From contig NZ_JAPQES010000002.1 of the NCBI RefSeq assembly GCF_026735165.1, forward strand, positions 469,567 to 533,566: a DNA stretch of 64,000 nucleotides. Reading direction: 5' to 3'. The notes below the pieces were generated by a model, which worked only from the letters and a program-made list of their open reading frames with translations, searched no databases and had not been told where the DNA came from. The position numbers and the translations under genes were made by a program. This stretch comes from Clostridium ganghwense (lineage in GTDB: Bacteria > Bacillota > Clostridia > Clostridiales > Clostridiaceae). Positions 53,718 through 62,749 of the stretch are shown here, piece after piece. Each line of letters opens with the position of its first letter. The first letter of the stretch is position 1.

Positions 53718-54655
53718 TAATAATTCACCTTTCTTTCACCAAATTTAAATTGAAGTAGTGTAAGTACTAACAATATTAAGAAAAGAATTATAGATTCAGC
53801 ACTTGCAACTCCAAATCTGTTATTAAAAAATGCTTCTCTGTATATTGAATGTACAAGAACATTTGTTGATTCTCCTGGTCCACCTGAAGTCATTATGTTT
53901 ATTTGTCCAAATGCCTGAAAAGTATTTATTATATTTATTACTAATAAGAAAAATAAAGTTGGAGATATGCATGGAATTGTAATATGTAAGTGCTTACTAA
54001 AAATTCCTGCTCCATCTATGGCAGAACTTTCATATAAATCTCTAGGAACTCCTTGTAAAGCTGCTATGATAAATATAAAATTTATACCTATATTCATCCA
54101 AATAGTAACTATTGCAACTGCCGTTAATCCCCACTTTGTATCAGTAAGCCATCCTATATTTGTTTTTAAAAAATAATTAATGATACCTATACTAGGATGA
54201 AAAAGAAACATCCATATTACCGCTGCTGAAGCAGAAGAAATTGCCATTGGAAGTGCATATATTGTTCTAAATATACCTATACCTTTAAGTTTTACATTAG
54301 CAAGAATTCCAACAATAAATCCTATAATCATAGCTGGAAATACAGTAAAAACAGCAAATTTTAACGTAACAATTATGCTATTTTGAAAAGAATGTAATTT
54401 AAAAAGATTTATATAGTTATTCAATCCTATAAAACTACTTACCGTTCCTTGGGAATCTGTTGCATTTAAACTTAAGTATATCGTTTTCATAAAAGGATAA
54501 AAAATAAATAGTGCAAAAATAATCATAGCTGGTAAAATATACAAATATGGTTCTATAATGCTGATAAATGATTTTGATGAAGTTTCAAATTTTATTTGCT
54601 GCTGTTTTTTCTTATTTACTCTTAGGTTATTTTTAAAAGCCTGTCCTTTATTCAT
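53717..54655 (-). CDS. ugpA: Ugp-type ABC transporter permease (UgpA)
   Basis: A 312-residue permease of the MalF/UgpA family with about six membrane segments and the EAA loop DLYESSAIDGAGIFSKHLHI. A GPGESTNVLVHSIYREAF segment near the C terminus is typical. The frame opens at 54673, but AGGAGGAG six bases before the ATG at 54655 sets the start. No ATP-binding subunit gene (UgpC/MsmK type) lies in the operon; a shared ATPase elsewhere is expected. Confidence 0.9.
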   Translation of the reverse strand: MNKGQAFKNNLRVNKKKQQQIKFETSSKSFISIIEPYLYILPAMIIFALFIFYPFMKTIYLSLNATDSQGTVSSFIGLNNYINLFKLHSFQNSIIVTLKFAVFTVFPAMIIGFIVGILANVKLKGIGIFRTIYALPMAISSASAAVIWMFLFHPSIGIINYFLKTNIGWLTDTKWGLTAVAIVTIWMNIGINFIFIIAALQGVPRDLYESSAIDGAGIFSKHLHITIPCISPTLFFLLVINIINTFQAFGQINIMTSGGPGESTNVLVHSIYREAFFNNRFGVASAESIILFLILLVLTLLQFKFGERKVNY

Positions 54656-54716
54656 TATTTCTCCTCCTATCATTTTGATATTTATATTAAAATATTAAGT
54701 TTAATAAGTATTTTTC

Positions 54717-54745
54717 TTAATAGATATATGTATTTCATATTTCAA
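54717..54745 (-). promoter_or_regulatory. Putative promoter of the ugp genes
   Basis: On the minus strand TTGAAA (54745-54740) and TATTAA (54722-54717) are separated by 17 bases, about 62 bases before the ugpA ATG. Confidence 0.4.
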
Positions 54746-54813
54746 ACATACCATATATCATATTTTTTTACAATAATTTTCCATGGAATTTATTGTAAAA
54801 TTTTTCTTAAAAA

Positions 54814-54860
54814 TAAAAGTGACCTTATAATAATTCAAAAGTATTATAAGGTCACTTTTA
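54814..54860 (-). terminator. Terminator of the folate operon
   Basis: A perfect 19-base stem pairs 54814-54832 with 54842-54860 around a 9-base loop. It lies about 45 bases past the EamA-family stop, and the minus side ends in a U-rich stretch. Confidence 0.85.
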
Positions 54861-54906
54861 GACGTTAAATTAATTTAATTCATTTAGATAATTTAAAATA
54901 AATCTA

Positions 54907-55812
54907 CTATGCAGCAGTACTATTTTTCTTTTGTTTAGGTTTTAAAAATTCCCACTTAGTTTCAGAAGTTATTACAGCTATAAATATAAATATGCATCCC
55001 AAAATCATTTTTGTTGTAAATAATTCACCTAATAAAATTACAGATAATATACAGCCAAAAAGTGATTCCAAGGAAAGAATTATAGCAGCATGAGTTTCAG
55101 AAGTATATTTTTGAGCTACGTTCTGAACTATTATCCCTAGCATAGTGCTAAACAGTCCTAAATATAAAATAGACATGATACTTTGAGTTCCTATTTGCTT
55201 AGGAAAAGGCTCAAAAATAAAACCACATATAGCTGAAAGAAGTCCACATACTGCTAGTTGGACTATGGTAAGAATTACAGGATCTACATCTTCTGTATAA
55301 AACCCTATTGCCACTATTTGAACTGCAAAAAAAACAGCACATAAAAGTGTAAGGCTATCACCTAAGCCTATATGTAAACTATTTTGCAAGCTTAACATTC
55401 CTATACCTATCAATGTTAGGAAAGCTGCTATTATTGAATATATATCTGGTCGTTTTTTGTTAATTATCCAAGCTAAAAATGGTACAATAACAACATATGT
55501 TGCCGTTATAAATGCCTGTTTTCCTGGAGTTGTATATTGAAGTCCTACAGTTTGAGTTGCAAAACCACCAAACAAAAATATACCAACCACACTTCCTGCT
55601 TTAATATCATTTTTAGTTATTAATCTTATTTTTTTCCAAAATACTATGCATAATAATAAAGTGGCAATCATAAACCTCATTGCTGTTATATAAAAGGGAG
55701 GAACATTATTTAACGCATCTTTTGTGGCTACAAATCCACCTCCCCATACAATAGCTACTAAAAGCAATGCCATATCTGCCATAATACTTTTTTTCTTATC
55801 TATGTATTTCAT
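54907..55812 (-). CDS. EamA/DMT-family transporter
   Basis: A 301-residue membrane protein with about ten helices and two EamA repeats (about 12-140 and 155-290). Signatures include VAIVWGGGFVATKDAL and the C-terminal SLESLFGCILSVILLGE. The family exports or imports small metabolites and drugs. Its first codons overlap the end of folBK by 17 bases, so it belongs to the folate operon; a pterin, pABA or folate-precursor substrate is possible but inferred. GGAGG precedes the ATG. Confidence 0.88.
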   Translation of the reverse strand: MKYIDKKKSIMADMALLLVAIVWGGGFVATKDALNNVPPFYITAMRFMIATLLLCIVFWKKIRLITKNDIKAGSVVGIFLFGGFATQTVGLQYTTPGKQAFITATYVVIVPFLAWIINKKRPDIYSIIAAFLTLIGIGMLSLQNSLHIGLGDSLTLLCAVFFAVQIVAIGFYTEDVDPVILTIVQLAVCGLLSAICGFIFEPFPKQIGTQSIMSILYLGLFSTMLGIIVQNVAQKYTSETHAAIILSLESLFGCILSVILLGELFTTKMILGCIFIFIAVITSETKWEFLKPKQKKNSTAA

Positions 55813-56623
55813 TTTTCATATCCTCCACCAACTGATAAATTCTTTTATTTAGTACAGGATGCATTAAATAAGGAGCTAAATCCGAAAGTGGCTTTAATAC
55901 AAACATTCTCTCATGCATTCTTGGATGTGGTATAATAGCTTCTTCAAAATTAGTTACTATATCATCATACAAAAGAATATCTAAGTCTATAGTTCTAGGA
56001 CCCCACTTTATTATTCTCTCTCTCTTTAAATCTTTTTCAACCCCTAATAATATATTTATCAGTTCTCTAGGGTCTAATAAGGTTTTTATCTCTAAAACTG
56101 TATTAAGGAAATCATCCTGTTCAATATATCCTACAGGTTTTGTTTCATACATATCTGCTACTTTGATAACCTTAGTTAGTCCTGAAAGATTTATTCTTTC
56201 AATAGCTCCTTTTATATTCTCCTCTTTATTTCCTAAATTAGATCCTACTCCTATATAAGCTTTATGCCAACTTCTATCAACTTCAACAGCGGCATACTTT
56301 ATAGGCTTTCCTATAGGTGCCCAAGGTTTTTTAACCATAAGCTTAACTCTTTGAACTAAATCATAATTTAGAAGAATATATTTTGCAAGCTCCTCTGCTG
56401 CTTTTTCAATTAAGCCATACTTTTCCTTTTTAAATTCATCTTCAAGCTCACAACAAAGCTGACCATAATGTACTGTCTTAGTTAAATCATCATTTTTCCC
56501 AGCAGCACTTAAATCTATAAACAATTCAGCAGAAATTAAAAATCTTTGTCCCATTTTTTTTTCTTCTTCATAAACTCCGTGAAATCCATAAATCTCTAAA
56601 TCTCTTATGTACATCTTATCCAA
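55796..56623 (-). CDS. folBK: Fused dihydroneopterin aldolase / HPPK
   Basis: A bifunctional 275-residue folate enzyme. The FolB part (1-118) makes 6-hydroxymethyl-dihydropterin and has GFHGVYEEEK and the active-site Lys in KKPWAPIG. The FolK part (about 121-275) transfers pyrophosphate from ATP and has YIGVGSNLGNKEENI and GPRTIDLDILLYDD. The start is a TTG at 56623, giving MDKMYIRDLE, a usual FolB beginning; the ATG three codons on is less well spaced from GGGGAAG. It lies between folP and the EamA gene. Confidence 0.93.
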   Translation of the reverse strand: MDKMYIRDLEIYGFHGVYEEEKKMGQRFLISAELFIDLSAAGKNDDLTKTVHYGQLCCELEDEFKKEKYGLIEKAAEELAKYILLNYDLVQRVKLMVKKPWAPIGKPIKYAAVEVDRSWHKAYIGVGSNLGNKEENIKGAIERINLSGLTKVIKVADMYETKPVGYIEQDDFLNTVLEIKTLLDPRELINILLGVEKDLKRERIIKWGPRTIDLDILLYDDIVTNFEEAIIPHPRMHERMFVLKPLSDLAPYLMHPVLNKRIYQLVEDMKNEIHR

Positions 56624-56646
56624 AAAACCACTTCCCCTGTCTCTTC

Positions 56647-57468
56647 TTATCTTGTTTTATATTCATTTTTAAAGATTGCATCGGTCATAATGCAAGCTCT
56701 CTTATTCTCCTTAACATCATGGACACGAACAAAATCACAGCCTTTCATTATACCTATTACAGTAGTTGCAATAGTTCCTTCAACTCTTTCATCGGTTGGT
56801 AAATCTAAAGTAAGACCAATCATTGATTTTCTAGATGTCCCTAGAAGAATAGGATACTCTAATACCTTCAATTTTTCAAGTTCTTTCATAACCTTTAAAT
56901 TATCTGTATAAGTTTTTGCAAATCCTATACCTGGATCAAGTATTATATTTTCTTTTTTTACTCCAGCCTCTAAAGCTATATCAATACTTTTCTTTAAATC
57001 CTCTATCATATCTTCAATTATATTATTGTAATTTTTATCTTTTCTATTGTGCATAAGACAGCAAGGCACTCCATATTTTGCGGCTACCTTTGCTATTTCT
57101 TTTTCCTTCTTAAATCCCCAAACATCATTTATAAGACTTGCCCCTGCTTCTACAGCTCTCCTTGCAACCTCTGCTTTACATGTATCGATAGATATAGGAA
57201 TTTCAATTTCTTTGGCTAAAGCTTCTATTACAGGAACTACCCTATTTATTTCTTCTTCAACAGAAATTTCTTCATGCCCTGGTCTTGTAGATTCTCCTCC
57301 AATGTCTATAATATCGACACCTTCTTTTATCATTTCCTTTGCATGTGCTACAGCTGTTTCTATATTATTAAATTTTCCTCCGTCAGAAAAGGAATCAGGA
57401 GTAACATTAAGTATCCCCATAACATAGGTTCTTTCTCCTATTTTAAATTCCTTGTTTCCTATTTTCAT
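56647..57468 (-). CDS. folP: Dihydropteroate synthase
   Basis: A 273-residue TIM-barrel enzyme that joins pABA to hydroxymethyl-dihydropterin pyrophosphate, the target of sulfonamides. Signatures include GILNVTPDSFSDGG, the DIGGESTRPGH loop that closes over the active site, and GTSRKS near the C terminus. GGAGG lies eight bases before the ATG at 57468; an adjoining GTG at 57471 is less likely. It lies between the HD-domain gene and folBK. Confidence 0.95.
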   Translation of the reverse strand: MKIGNKEFKIGERTYVMGILNVTPDSFSDGGKFNNIETAVAHAKEMIKEGVDIIDIGGESTRPGHEEISVEEEINRVVPVIEALAKEIEIPISIDTCKAEVARRAVEAGASLINDVWGFKKEKEIAKVAAKYGVPCCLMHNRKDKNYNNIIEDMIEDLKKSIDIALEAGVKKENIILDPGIGFAKTYTDNLKVMKELEKLKVLEYPILLGTSRKSMIGLTLDLPTDERVEGTIATTVIGIMKGCDFVRVHDVKENKRACIMTDAIFKNEYKTR

Positions 57469-57493
57469 CACTATTTCCTCCTTATGTTACATC

Positions 57494-57994
57494 TTAGTAG
57501 TATATATCTAAATTTTTCTTTTCATCCGGCCAATTGCATTTTTTTTTACTTCTGCAGTTAAAACAGTTTCTTGATAGCTTATCAGCTTTATAAAATATAC
57601 TTCTCAAAGAGTCCTCTTCTTCTATACTCTTATCCTTATCCTTTTTTCTATGACCTAATATAGCTTTCCTTATTTCTTTTCTTTCTCCTTCTGTAAAACC
57701 ACTATCAATTAAAATTCGTTCACTTAAATCTGAACTTGCAATATTATGAGGAGTACCGTCTTCATACTGTCTCCATCTTCCTATATCATGTAGCAATCCA
57801 ACAGCATAAATAATTTCTTTATTTATTCCTAAATTTTTCTCTAAATTTAAAATATAAGCAATTCTTGCCGCATCTAAAAAATGCTGTATATCATGCTTAC
57901 AAAATTCTCTTTTTCTCTCATGTTTAGTTATTTTCTTCATATATTCTTTAAATTTTTCATGATGTAAAATTTTATTTACTCTTTCAAGCTCCAT
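57494..57994 (-). CDS. HD-domain phosphohydrolase with Cys cluster, in folate operon
   Basis: A 166-residue HD-superfamily metal phosphohydrolase. HD ligands are traced at KHDIQH (His34/Asp35), LLHDIGRW (His69/Asp70) and KADKLSR (Asp138). A C-terminal cluster (Cys144, Cys147, Cys153) could bind zinc or iron. The frame opens at 58015; GAGAGG five bases before the ATG at 57994 sets the start. It lies 25 bases upstream of folP. A phosphatase is needed to convert dihydroneopterin triphosphate to dihydroneopterin, and this protein is a candidate; that is inference from position and class. Confidence 0.82.
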   Translation of the reverse strand: MELERVNKILHHEKFKEYMKKITKHERKREFCKHDIQHFLDAARIAYILNLEKNLGINKEIIYAVGLLHDIGRWRQYEDGTPHNIASSDLSERILIDSGFTEGERKEIRKAILGHRKKDKDKSIEEEDSLRSIFYKADKLSRNCFNCRSKKKCNWPDEKKNLDIYY

Positions 57995-58122
57995 TAAACT
58001 ACCTCTCTTTTTCAATAATTTACATATAATTTATTTATGCAAATCTTAAAATACATATGCTTAGTTTTTGATAACCTTCATACATCATAAATATCGCCCC
58101 TATTCTTACCTACTACTCTAAA

Positions 58123-58872
58123 CTATTGTATATAATCTTCATATCTTAATCTAATATCCTCTATTATATCACTTTTTTCTAAAATGTTTTTATCTACTCT
58201 ATTTATGTTCATAATCCCCATTAAACTATTAGTTAAAAAAGCACCATCAGAATTTATCAAATGATCTAAACTGAACTTTCCTTCTACAACATTAAAATTA
58301 TCTACAATCCACCTTCTCATAACTCCAGGAAGCAGTCCACATTCTATTGAAGGAGTATATAGCATCTTTTCTTTAACCCAAAATATATTTGAAATACTTC
58401 CCTCACTTAAATATCCATAATTATTTAAAAAGAGAACCTCATTATAACCTTGTTTTAAAGCTATTTCTCTTTCAATTATATTATCTGTATAATTAAAGGA
58501 TTTTAAATAACTCATATGAGAATTAGGGTTTCTTGTAAGCTTACTCGTTTTCACATTAAAACCCTTAATATAATCTTCAGTCTTATATGCTATTTTTCTC
58601 TTAGTAAAAATTATGTTTTTTTCACTTACAGCTATTTTAACACCACAGTTTTTGCAATTTAGTTTTTTAATATTTTCTAGGAAATATTCTTGTGAAATCT
58701 CTATTTCTATTCCCAATTTTAAAAGCCCTTCATTTAATCTTTCCAAATGCTCTTTAATAAAAATAGGTTTATCTTTAACTAAAATAGTCTCAAATAATCC
58801 TTTACCAAAAAAAAATCCACTATCCAACTGAATTTTATCATCTTCCCTTATTTCACCATTAACAACTATCAC
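58123..58872 (-). CDS. pabC: 4-amino-4-deoxychorismate lyase
   Basis: A 249-residue class IV PLP enzyme that splits aminodeoxychorismate to p-aminobenzoate and pyruvate. The PLP lysine is Lys124 (SYLKSFNY), and the SEGSISNIFWV loop (156-166) has the conserved Glu. GAGGTG precedes a GTG start at 58872. Class IV D-amino-acid and branched-chain transaminases are the close alternatives, but its place after pabA-pabB makes PabC most likely. Confidence 0.9.
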   Translation of the reverse strand: MIVVNGEIREDDKIQLDSGFFFGKGLFETILVKDKPIFIKEHLERLNEGLLKLGIEIEISQEYFLENIKKLNCKNCGVKIAVSEKNIIFTKRKIAYKTEDYIKGFNVKTSKLTRNPNSHMSYLKSFNYTDNIIEREIALKQGYNEVLFLNNYGYLSEGSISNIFWVKEKMLYTPSIECGLLPGVMRRWIVDNFNVVEGKFSLDHLINSDGAFLTNSLMGIMNINRVDKNILEKSDIIEDIRLRYEDYIQ

Positions 58873-58895
58873 AAAAACACCTCTTTTAATAAATA

Positions 58896-60260
58896 CTAAA
58901 CTGTACTCTCTAAACTTCTAAATAAAGCTCTAGCTTTATCTAGAGTTTCCTCATATTCTGCCTCTGAATCTGATTCCCAGGTTATTCCTCCACCTACTCC
59001 TAAATAAGCCTTATTATCTTTCATCAAAATAGTTCTTATGACTATATTCAAATCCACATTATCATCAAAGCCTATATATCCTATACAGCCCGTATATATA
59101 TTTCTTCTTACCTTCTCTAGTTCATCAATTATTTCCATAGAACGGATTTTAGGCGCACCCGTTATAGATCCTCCTGGAAAACATGCTTTGATACAATCTA
59201 TTGAAGTACATTCATCTCTCAGTTCTCCTTTTATCGTTGAAACTAAATGATATACTGTACTGTATTGTTCTAGCTCAAAAAGCTCTGTTACCTTAACAGA
59301 GTTTGGTCTGCATACCCTACTTAAATCATTTCTCTCTAAATCAACAATCATCAAAAGCTCTGATTTGTCTTTCTCGCTATTTAGAAGCTCCTGTCTATTA
59401 TTCAAATCCTCTTCTTCATTTTTCCCTCTAGGTCTAGTTCCTTTTATCGGTCTTGTTTCTACAACTCCATCTTTTATTTTTAAAAATCTTTCTGGAGATG
59501 AAGATACTATGCTAAAACCCTCAAACTTCATGTATGCAGCAAAAGGAGCTGGATTTATATTTCTTAAAGTCCTATAAACATCATAAGGGTCTTTTTCTAT
59601 GTCACAAGTAAACCTTTGAGTTAAATTAGTTATGTATATATCTCCATTCTTTATATATTCTCTAACTCTATCTATAGTTTTTATATACTCCTTTTTAGTA
59701 AAGTTAGATTGGAATGGAAGCTTATTTTTTTTATGTTTTTGATATTGTACTTTTTTTCCTTTGCAGATTTTATTTTTTATATGGCTTATACTTTCTTTTT
59801 GCTCTTCTAAAATTCCTAATGCAGTTACATAAGTTTTATTGTTAACGTGATCTATTACAATAATATTGTCATAAAAATTAAAATAACAATCAGGTATATC
59901 CACATCTTCCTCTGATATCTCTGGAAGTTTTTCTATACTCCTACCTAAATCATAAGAGAAGTATCCTATACCTCCTGCTATAAAAGGAAATTTAGTATTA
60001 TTGTTAAACTTATACTTCTTTATAATCTTTTTTAATTCTTCAAAGGTATCACCTTCGTATTGTTCTCTATTTAAAAAACATACATTATTTTTAGATTTGA
60101 AGGTTATAAAAGGATTCAATGCGATAAAAGAATATTTCCCAAGTCTTTCTCTATCCATGCCGCTGTCTAAAAATATGCTTTCATATCTATCTTTAAATAT
60201 AGAATATATACTAAAGGCATCAAGTTCCGTATTAACTTCTTCTATTAAAGGATTTATCAT
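58896..60260 (-). CDS. pabB: Aminodeoxychorismate synthase component I
   Basis: A 454-residue chorismate-using enzyme of the PabB/TrpE family that forms aminodeoxychorismate with ammonia from PabA. The C-terminal catalytic half has IVSSSPERFL, RPIKGTRPRG and PGGSITGAPK, the last including the active-site region. GAGAGG lies eight bases before the ATG at 60260, which overlaps the pabA stop (ATGA), so the two subunits are translationally coupled. The frame begins at a GTG (60269) that lies within the Shine-Dalgarno. The PIKGT motif with Lys supports PabB rather than TrpE. Confidence 0.94.
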   Translation of the reverse strand: MINPLIEEVNTELDAFSIYSIFKDRYESIFLDSGMDRERLGKYSFIALNPFITFKSKNNVCFLNREQYEGDTFEELKKIIKKYKFNNNTKFPFIAGGIGYFSYDLGRSIEKLPEISEEDVDIPDCYFNFYDNIIVIDHVNNKTYVTALGILEEQKESISHIKNKICKGKKVQYQKHKKNKLPFQSNFTKKEYIKTIDRVREYIKNGDIYITNLTQRFTCDIEKDPYDVYRTLRNINPAPFAAYMKFEGFSIVSSSPERFLKIKDGVVETRPIKGTRPRGKNEEEDLNNRQELLNSEKDKSELLMIVDLERNDLSRVCRPNSVKVTELFELEQYSTVYHLVSTIKGELRDECTSIDCIKACFPGGSITGAPKIRSMEIIDELEKVRRNIYTGCIGYIGFDDNVDLNIVIRTILMKDNKAYLGVGGGITWESDSEAEYEETLDKARALFRSLESTV

Positions 60261-60829
60261 CTTTTGCACCTCTCTATAAAGTTTTTAAGAATTTCATGTC
60301 CAAACTCTGTAAGTTCTGCCTCTGGATGAAATTGAACTCCTTCTATATCATATTCTCTATGTCTCAATCCCATAATAACACCTTCTTCTGTATGGCAAGT
60401 TATATCCAAACAAGAAGGAAGGCTCTCTCTCTCTACAACCAAAGAATGGTATCGAGTAACCTTTAAAGGATTTTTTATATTTTTAAATACCCCTTCTCCC
60501 TTATGGCATACCTTAGATATCTTTCCATGCATAGGTCTTTCGCCTTTTACTATTCTCCCTCCAAAAGTATATCCTATAGTTTGATGTCCAAGACATATCC
60601 CTAAAATAGGAATTTTCCCTTTAAAGTTGTTTATAATATCTATTGATATTCCTGCATCTTTAGGAGCTTTAGGACCTGGTGAAATTATTATTCCCTCTAC
60701 TTTCATTTTTTCTATATCCTCTATTATAATTTTATCGTTTCTATATACTTTAATCTCTTCTTCAAGTTCATTAAAATACCGTACAAGGTTATATACAAAG
60801 GAATCATAATTATCTATCATTAAAAACAT
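60257..60829 (-). CDS. pabA: Aminodeoxychorismate synthase component II (glutamine amidotransferase)
   Basis: A 190-residue class I amidotransferase supplying ammonia to PabB. Catalytic Cys79 lies in GICLGHQ, and the His/Glu pair is in VQFHPEA (about 168-174). It may also serve anthranilate synthase (TrpG) as in Bacillus. GGGGG precedes the ATG. It is the first gene of the seven-gene pab-fol operon. Its promoter lies in the 180-base divergent gap with the PHP gene. Confidence 0.93.
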   Translation of the reverse strand: MFLMIDNYDSFVYNLVRYFNELEEEIKVYRNDKIIIEDIEKMKVEGIIISPGPKAPKDAGISIDIINNFKGKIPILGICLGHQTIGYTFGGRIVKGERPMHGKISKVCHKGEGVFKNIKNPLKVTRYHSLVVERESLPSCLDITCHTEEGVIMGLRHREYDIEGVQFHPEAELTEFGHEILKNFIERCKR

Positions 60830-61008
60830 AAAACGCCCCCTTTAAAATAATATTCATTTTAAAAATTAGTTCTATTATATCAAAAGCTTTTTATGGGGTA
60901 CATATCAAAACTCACCAAAAACCTTTTCTTAAATATAGATTTATGTTTATAATTAATTAATAAATTTGATACTAAAACAAATTCTTATTAAAATAGAGGT
61001 GAAAAACT

Positions 61009-61845
61009 ATGAGTAAAAAAGGTGATTTTCACAATCACACCACTGCATCCGATGGAAAACTATCTCCATGTGAACTAGTAAAGTTAGCAAAAAAAGAAGA
61101 CTTAGATATAATAGCTATAACAGACCATGATAATACTAACGGTCTTGAGGAAGCTTTGAAGACAGGAAAAGAAATAGGAATAAAGGTTATCCCTGGTATA
61201 GAATTAACCACACGGCACAATGGTGAAAGCATTCATTTATTAGGATACTTTAAAGAAAATAGCTATAAATCTTCTACCTTTCAAAAGTATTTAAATGAAC
61301 TTCAAGAACACCGTATAAAAAGAGGAGAAAAAATAGTACATAATTTAAAAAAGTTCTTTAATATATCTATTGATTATGAAAAAATATTAAAGAAAAACAA
61401 AGGAGTTGTTGCAAGGCCTCATATTGCAAAAGCAATAATAGAAGCTGGCTACAATTATGATTGGAACTACATTTTTGACAATATCATAGGAAACGACAGC
61501 CCCGCTTATGTCCCTAATAAAAATATAAGTATAACAGAAGGTATAAATATACTTAAATCTGTGAATGCTTTTATATCTTTAGGTCATCCTACTCTTATTA
61601 ATAAATCCAAGGTAGAAGACCTTATGAAATATTCTTTTGACGGAATTGAAGGAGTTTATCCACTAAACAAACCTTCTGAGGAAAATTATTTTAGAGATAT
61701 TTGCAGAAAATACAGCAAGATTATAACTGCTGGCTCTGACTATCATGGATTAGACAAAACTGATGAAAAGCACGGATATATAGGTGATTCTGTGTTAGAA
61801 GGTGAAGAACTAAAAAAATTTTTAAATGCACTTCAAAGGTACTAA
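61009..61845 (+). CDS. PHP-domain phosphoesterase (TrpH/RNase AM-like)
   Basis: A 278-residue PHP phosphoesterase. Metal ligands are visible at HNHTTASDG (His8, His10, Asp15), ITDHDNT (Asp39, His40), GIEL (Glu), GHPT (His) and GSDYHG (Asp, His). Related proteins remove 5' nucleotides from RNA or act on 3',5'-bisphosphonucleotides. The substrate is not determined by sequence. GAGGTGA precedes the ATG. Its terminator hairpin overlaps the stop codon. Confidence 0.88.
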   Translation: MSKKGDFHNHTTASDGKLSPCELVKLAKKEDLDIIAITDHDNTNGLEEALKTGKEIGIKVIPGIELTTRHNGESIHLLGYFKENSYKSSTFQKYLNELQEHRIKRGEKIVHNLKKFFNISIDYEKILKKNKGVVARPHIAKAIIEAGYNYDWNYIFDNIIGNDSPAYVPNKNISITEGINILKSVNAFISLGHPTLINKSKVEDLMKYSFDGIEGVYPLNKPSEENYFRDICRKYSKIITAGSDYHGLDKTDEKHGYIGDSVLEGEELKKFLNALQRY

Positions 61846-61858
61846 AAAGTACCTTTTT
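61835..61858 (+). terminator. Terminator overlapping the end of the PHP gene
   Basis: AAAGGTACT (61835-61843) pairs with AGTACCTTT (61848-61856) around a 4-base loop and runs into TTTT. The left arm includes the last codons and part of the stop. Confidence 0.8.
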
Positions 61859-61890
61859 ATTTTACAAAAATAGTCATTTTAAGTTATCTA

Positions 61891-62286
61891 CTATTGTTTC
61901 GAAATATTAAGTTCATCATACCCTGTCTGCTCATCAAATTCTCTTGTAAAATTAACGTTCTCTAACTCTCCAATGATAATCTCAGCTGTAGTTCCAACTA
62001 AACAATTTTCTTTCATATGTCCTCCAATTACCTTTCCGTCTTTATCAGATAACGAAATATGTAAGTGCACACCATCTTTGCACAAAGTACCTACCAAAGA
62101 AACTATCTCATAATTGTTTTCAAAATCTTTTATAAGTGATGCATTAGCCATCCTAAGAGTTGCTCTAGTAACACATCCAACACAAGTTAATATACAACCT
62201 GCCTTGATATTATTTTCTCTTGTAAAATTAATTAACTCTTCTTTTAAATCCTGTCCTCTTATTAATCTTATAGAATAGGTTTTCAC
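61891..62286 (-). CDS. PPC/DUF296-domain protein
   Basis: A 131-residue protein matching the PPC (DUF296) domain, a trimeric fold found in plant AT-hook DNA-binding proteins and in free-standing bacterial proteins. Segments KAGCILTCVGCVTRATLRM, VSLVGTLCKDGVHLHISLSD and VIGGHMKENCLVGTTAEI match family patterns, including the possible metal-ligand histidines HLH and GGH. The frame begins at 62316; GGAGG seven bases before a GTG at 62286 sets the start. Function unknown. Confidence 0.85.
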   Translation of the reverse strand: MKTYSIRLIRGQDLKEELINFTRENNIKAGCILTCVGCVTRATLRMANASLIKDFENNYEIVSLVGTLCKDGVHLHISLSDKDGKVIGGHMKENCLVGTTAEIIIGELENVNFTREFDEQTGYDELNISKQ

Positions 62287-62319
62287 ATTTATTCCTCCAG
62301 TTATTAGTTTTCTCATTTT

Positions 62320-62592
62320 TTAATACTTAACTTTAAAAGATTTCTCATCTTTCATAACATCAATTTTTTTCATAGATATATCTTCTACCCTAATAAAACC
62401 ATTTCCTTTTTTTATCTTTTCAATAAAATTTCTAATCTCTTCTTCTTTCCCTTGAACCTCCATCTGTACCGTACCATTATCGCAATTACGAACCCAACCT
62501 GTTAGATTAAAATTCACTGCTGTATAATTTACAAAAAATCTAAAGCCTACTCCTTGAACTCTTCCAAATACTATAATAAAATATCTAATCAA
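62320..62592 (-). CDS. acyP: Acylphosphatase
   Basis: A 90-residue acylphosphatase hydrolysing carboxyl-phosphate bonds. The signature VFGRVQGVGFR contains the catalytic Arg18, and GWVRNCDNGTV contains Asn36. The frame runs to 62622, but AAAGGAG eight bases before a TTG at 62592 yields a protein of exactly standard length. It lies 33 bases upstream of the PPC gene, same strand. Confidence 0.93.
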   Translation of the reverse strand: MIRYFIIVFGRVQGVGFRFFVNYTAVNFNLTGWVRNCDNGTVQMEVQGKEEEIRNFIEKIKKGNGFIRVEDISMKKIDVMKDEKSFKVKY

Positions 62593-62692
62593 TGTTATAA
62601 CTCCTTTCCCTATAGCATACATATAAGAATTTGTTATAATTTAATTATTATACGTTATATTTTAACATATCATACTAAGCCTAAGAATATAA

Positions 62693-62731
62693 AAAGAGCA
62701 CCTGAAACCTTTTTAGTTACAGATGCTCTTT
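62693..62731 (-). terminator. Terminator after the PTS gene
   Basis: AAAGAGCA (62693-62700) pairs with TGCTCTTT (62724-62731), extended by CTG/CAG after a mismatch, around a 15-base loop. A U-rich tract follows on the minus strand. It lies 19 bases past the PTS stop. Confidence 0.7.
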
Positions 62732-62749
62732 ACATATTCTAATTATTAT

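Noticed and set aside
57995..58122. THF riboswitch ahead of the HD-folP genes
   Set aside because: The 128-base gap is A/T-rich and lacks the conserved THF-riboswitch segments; at most it holds an internal promoter.
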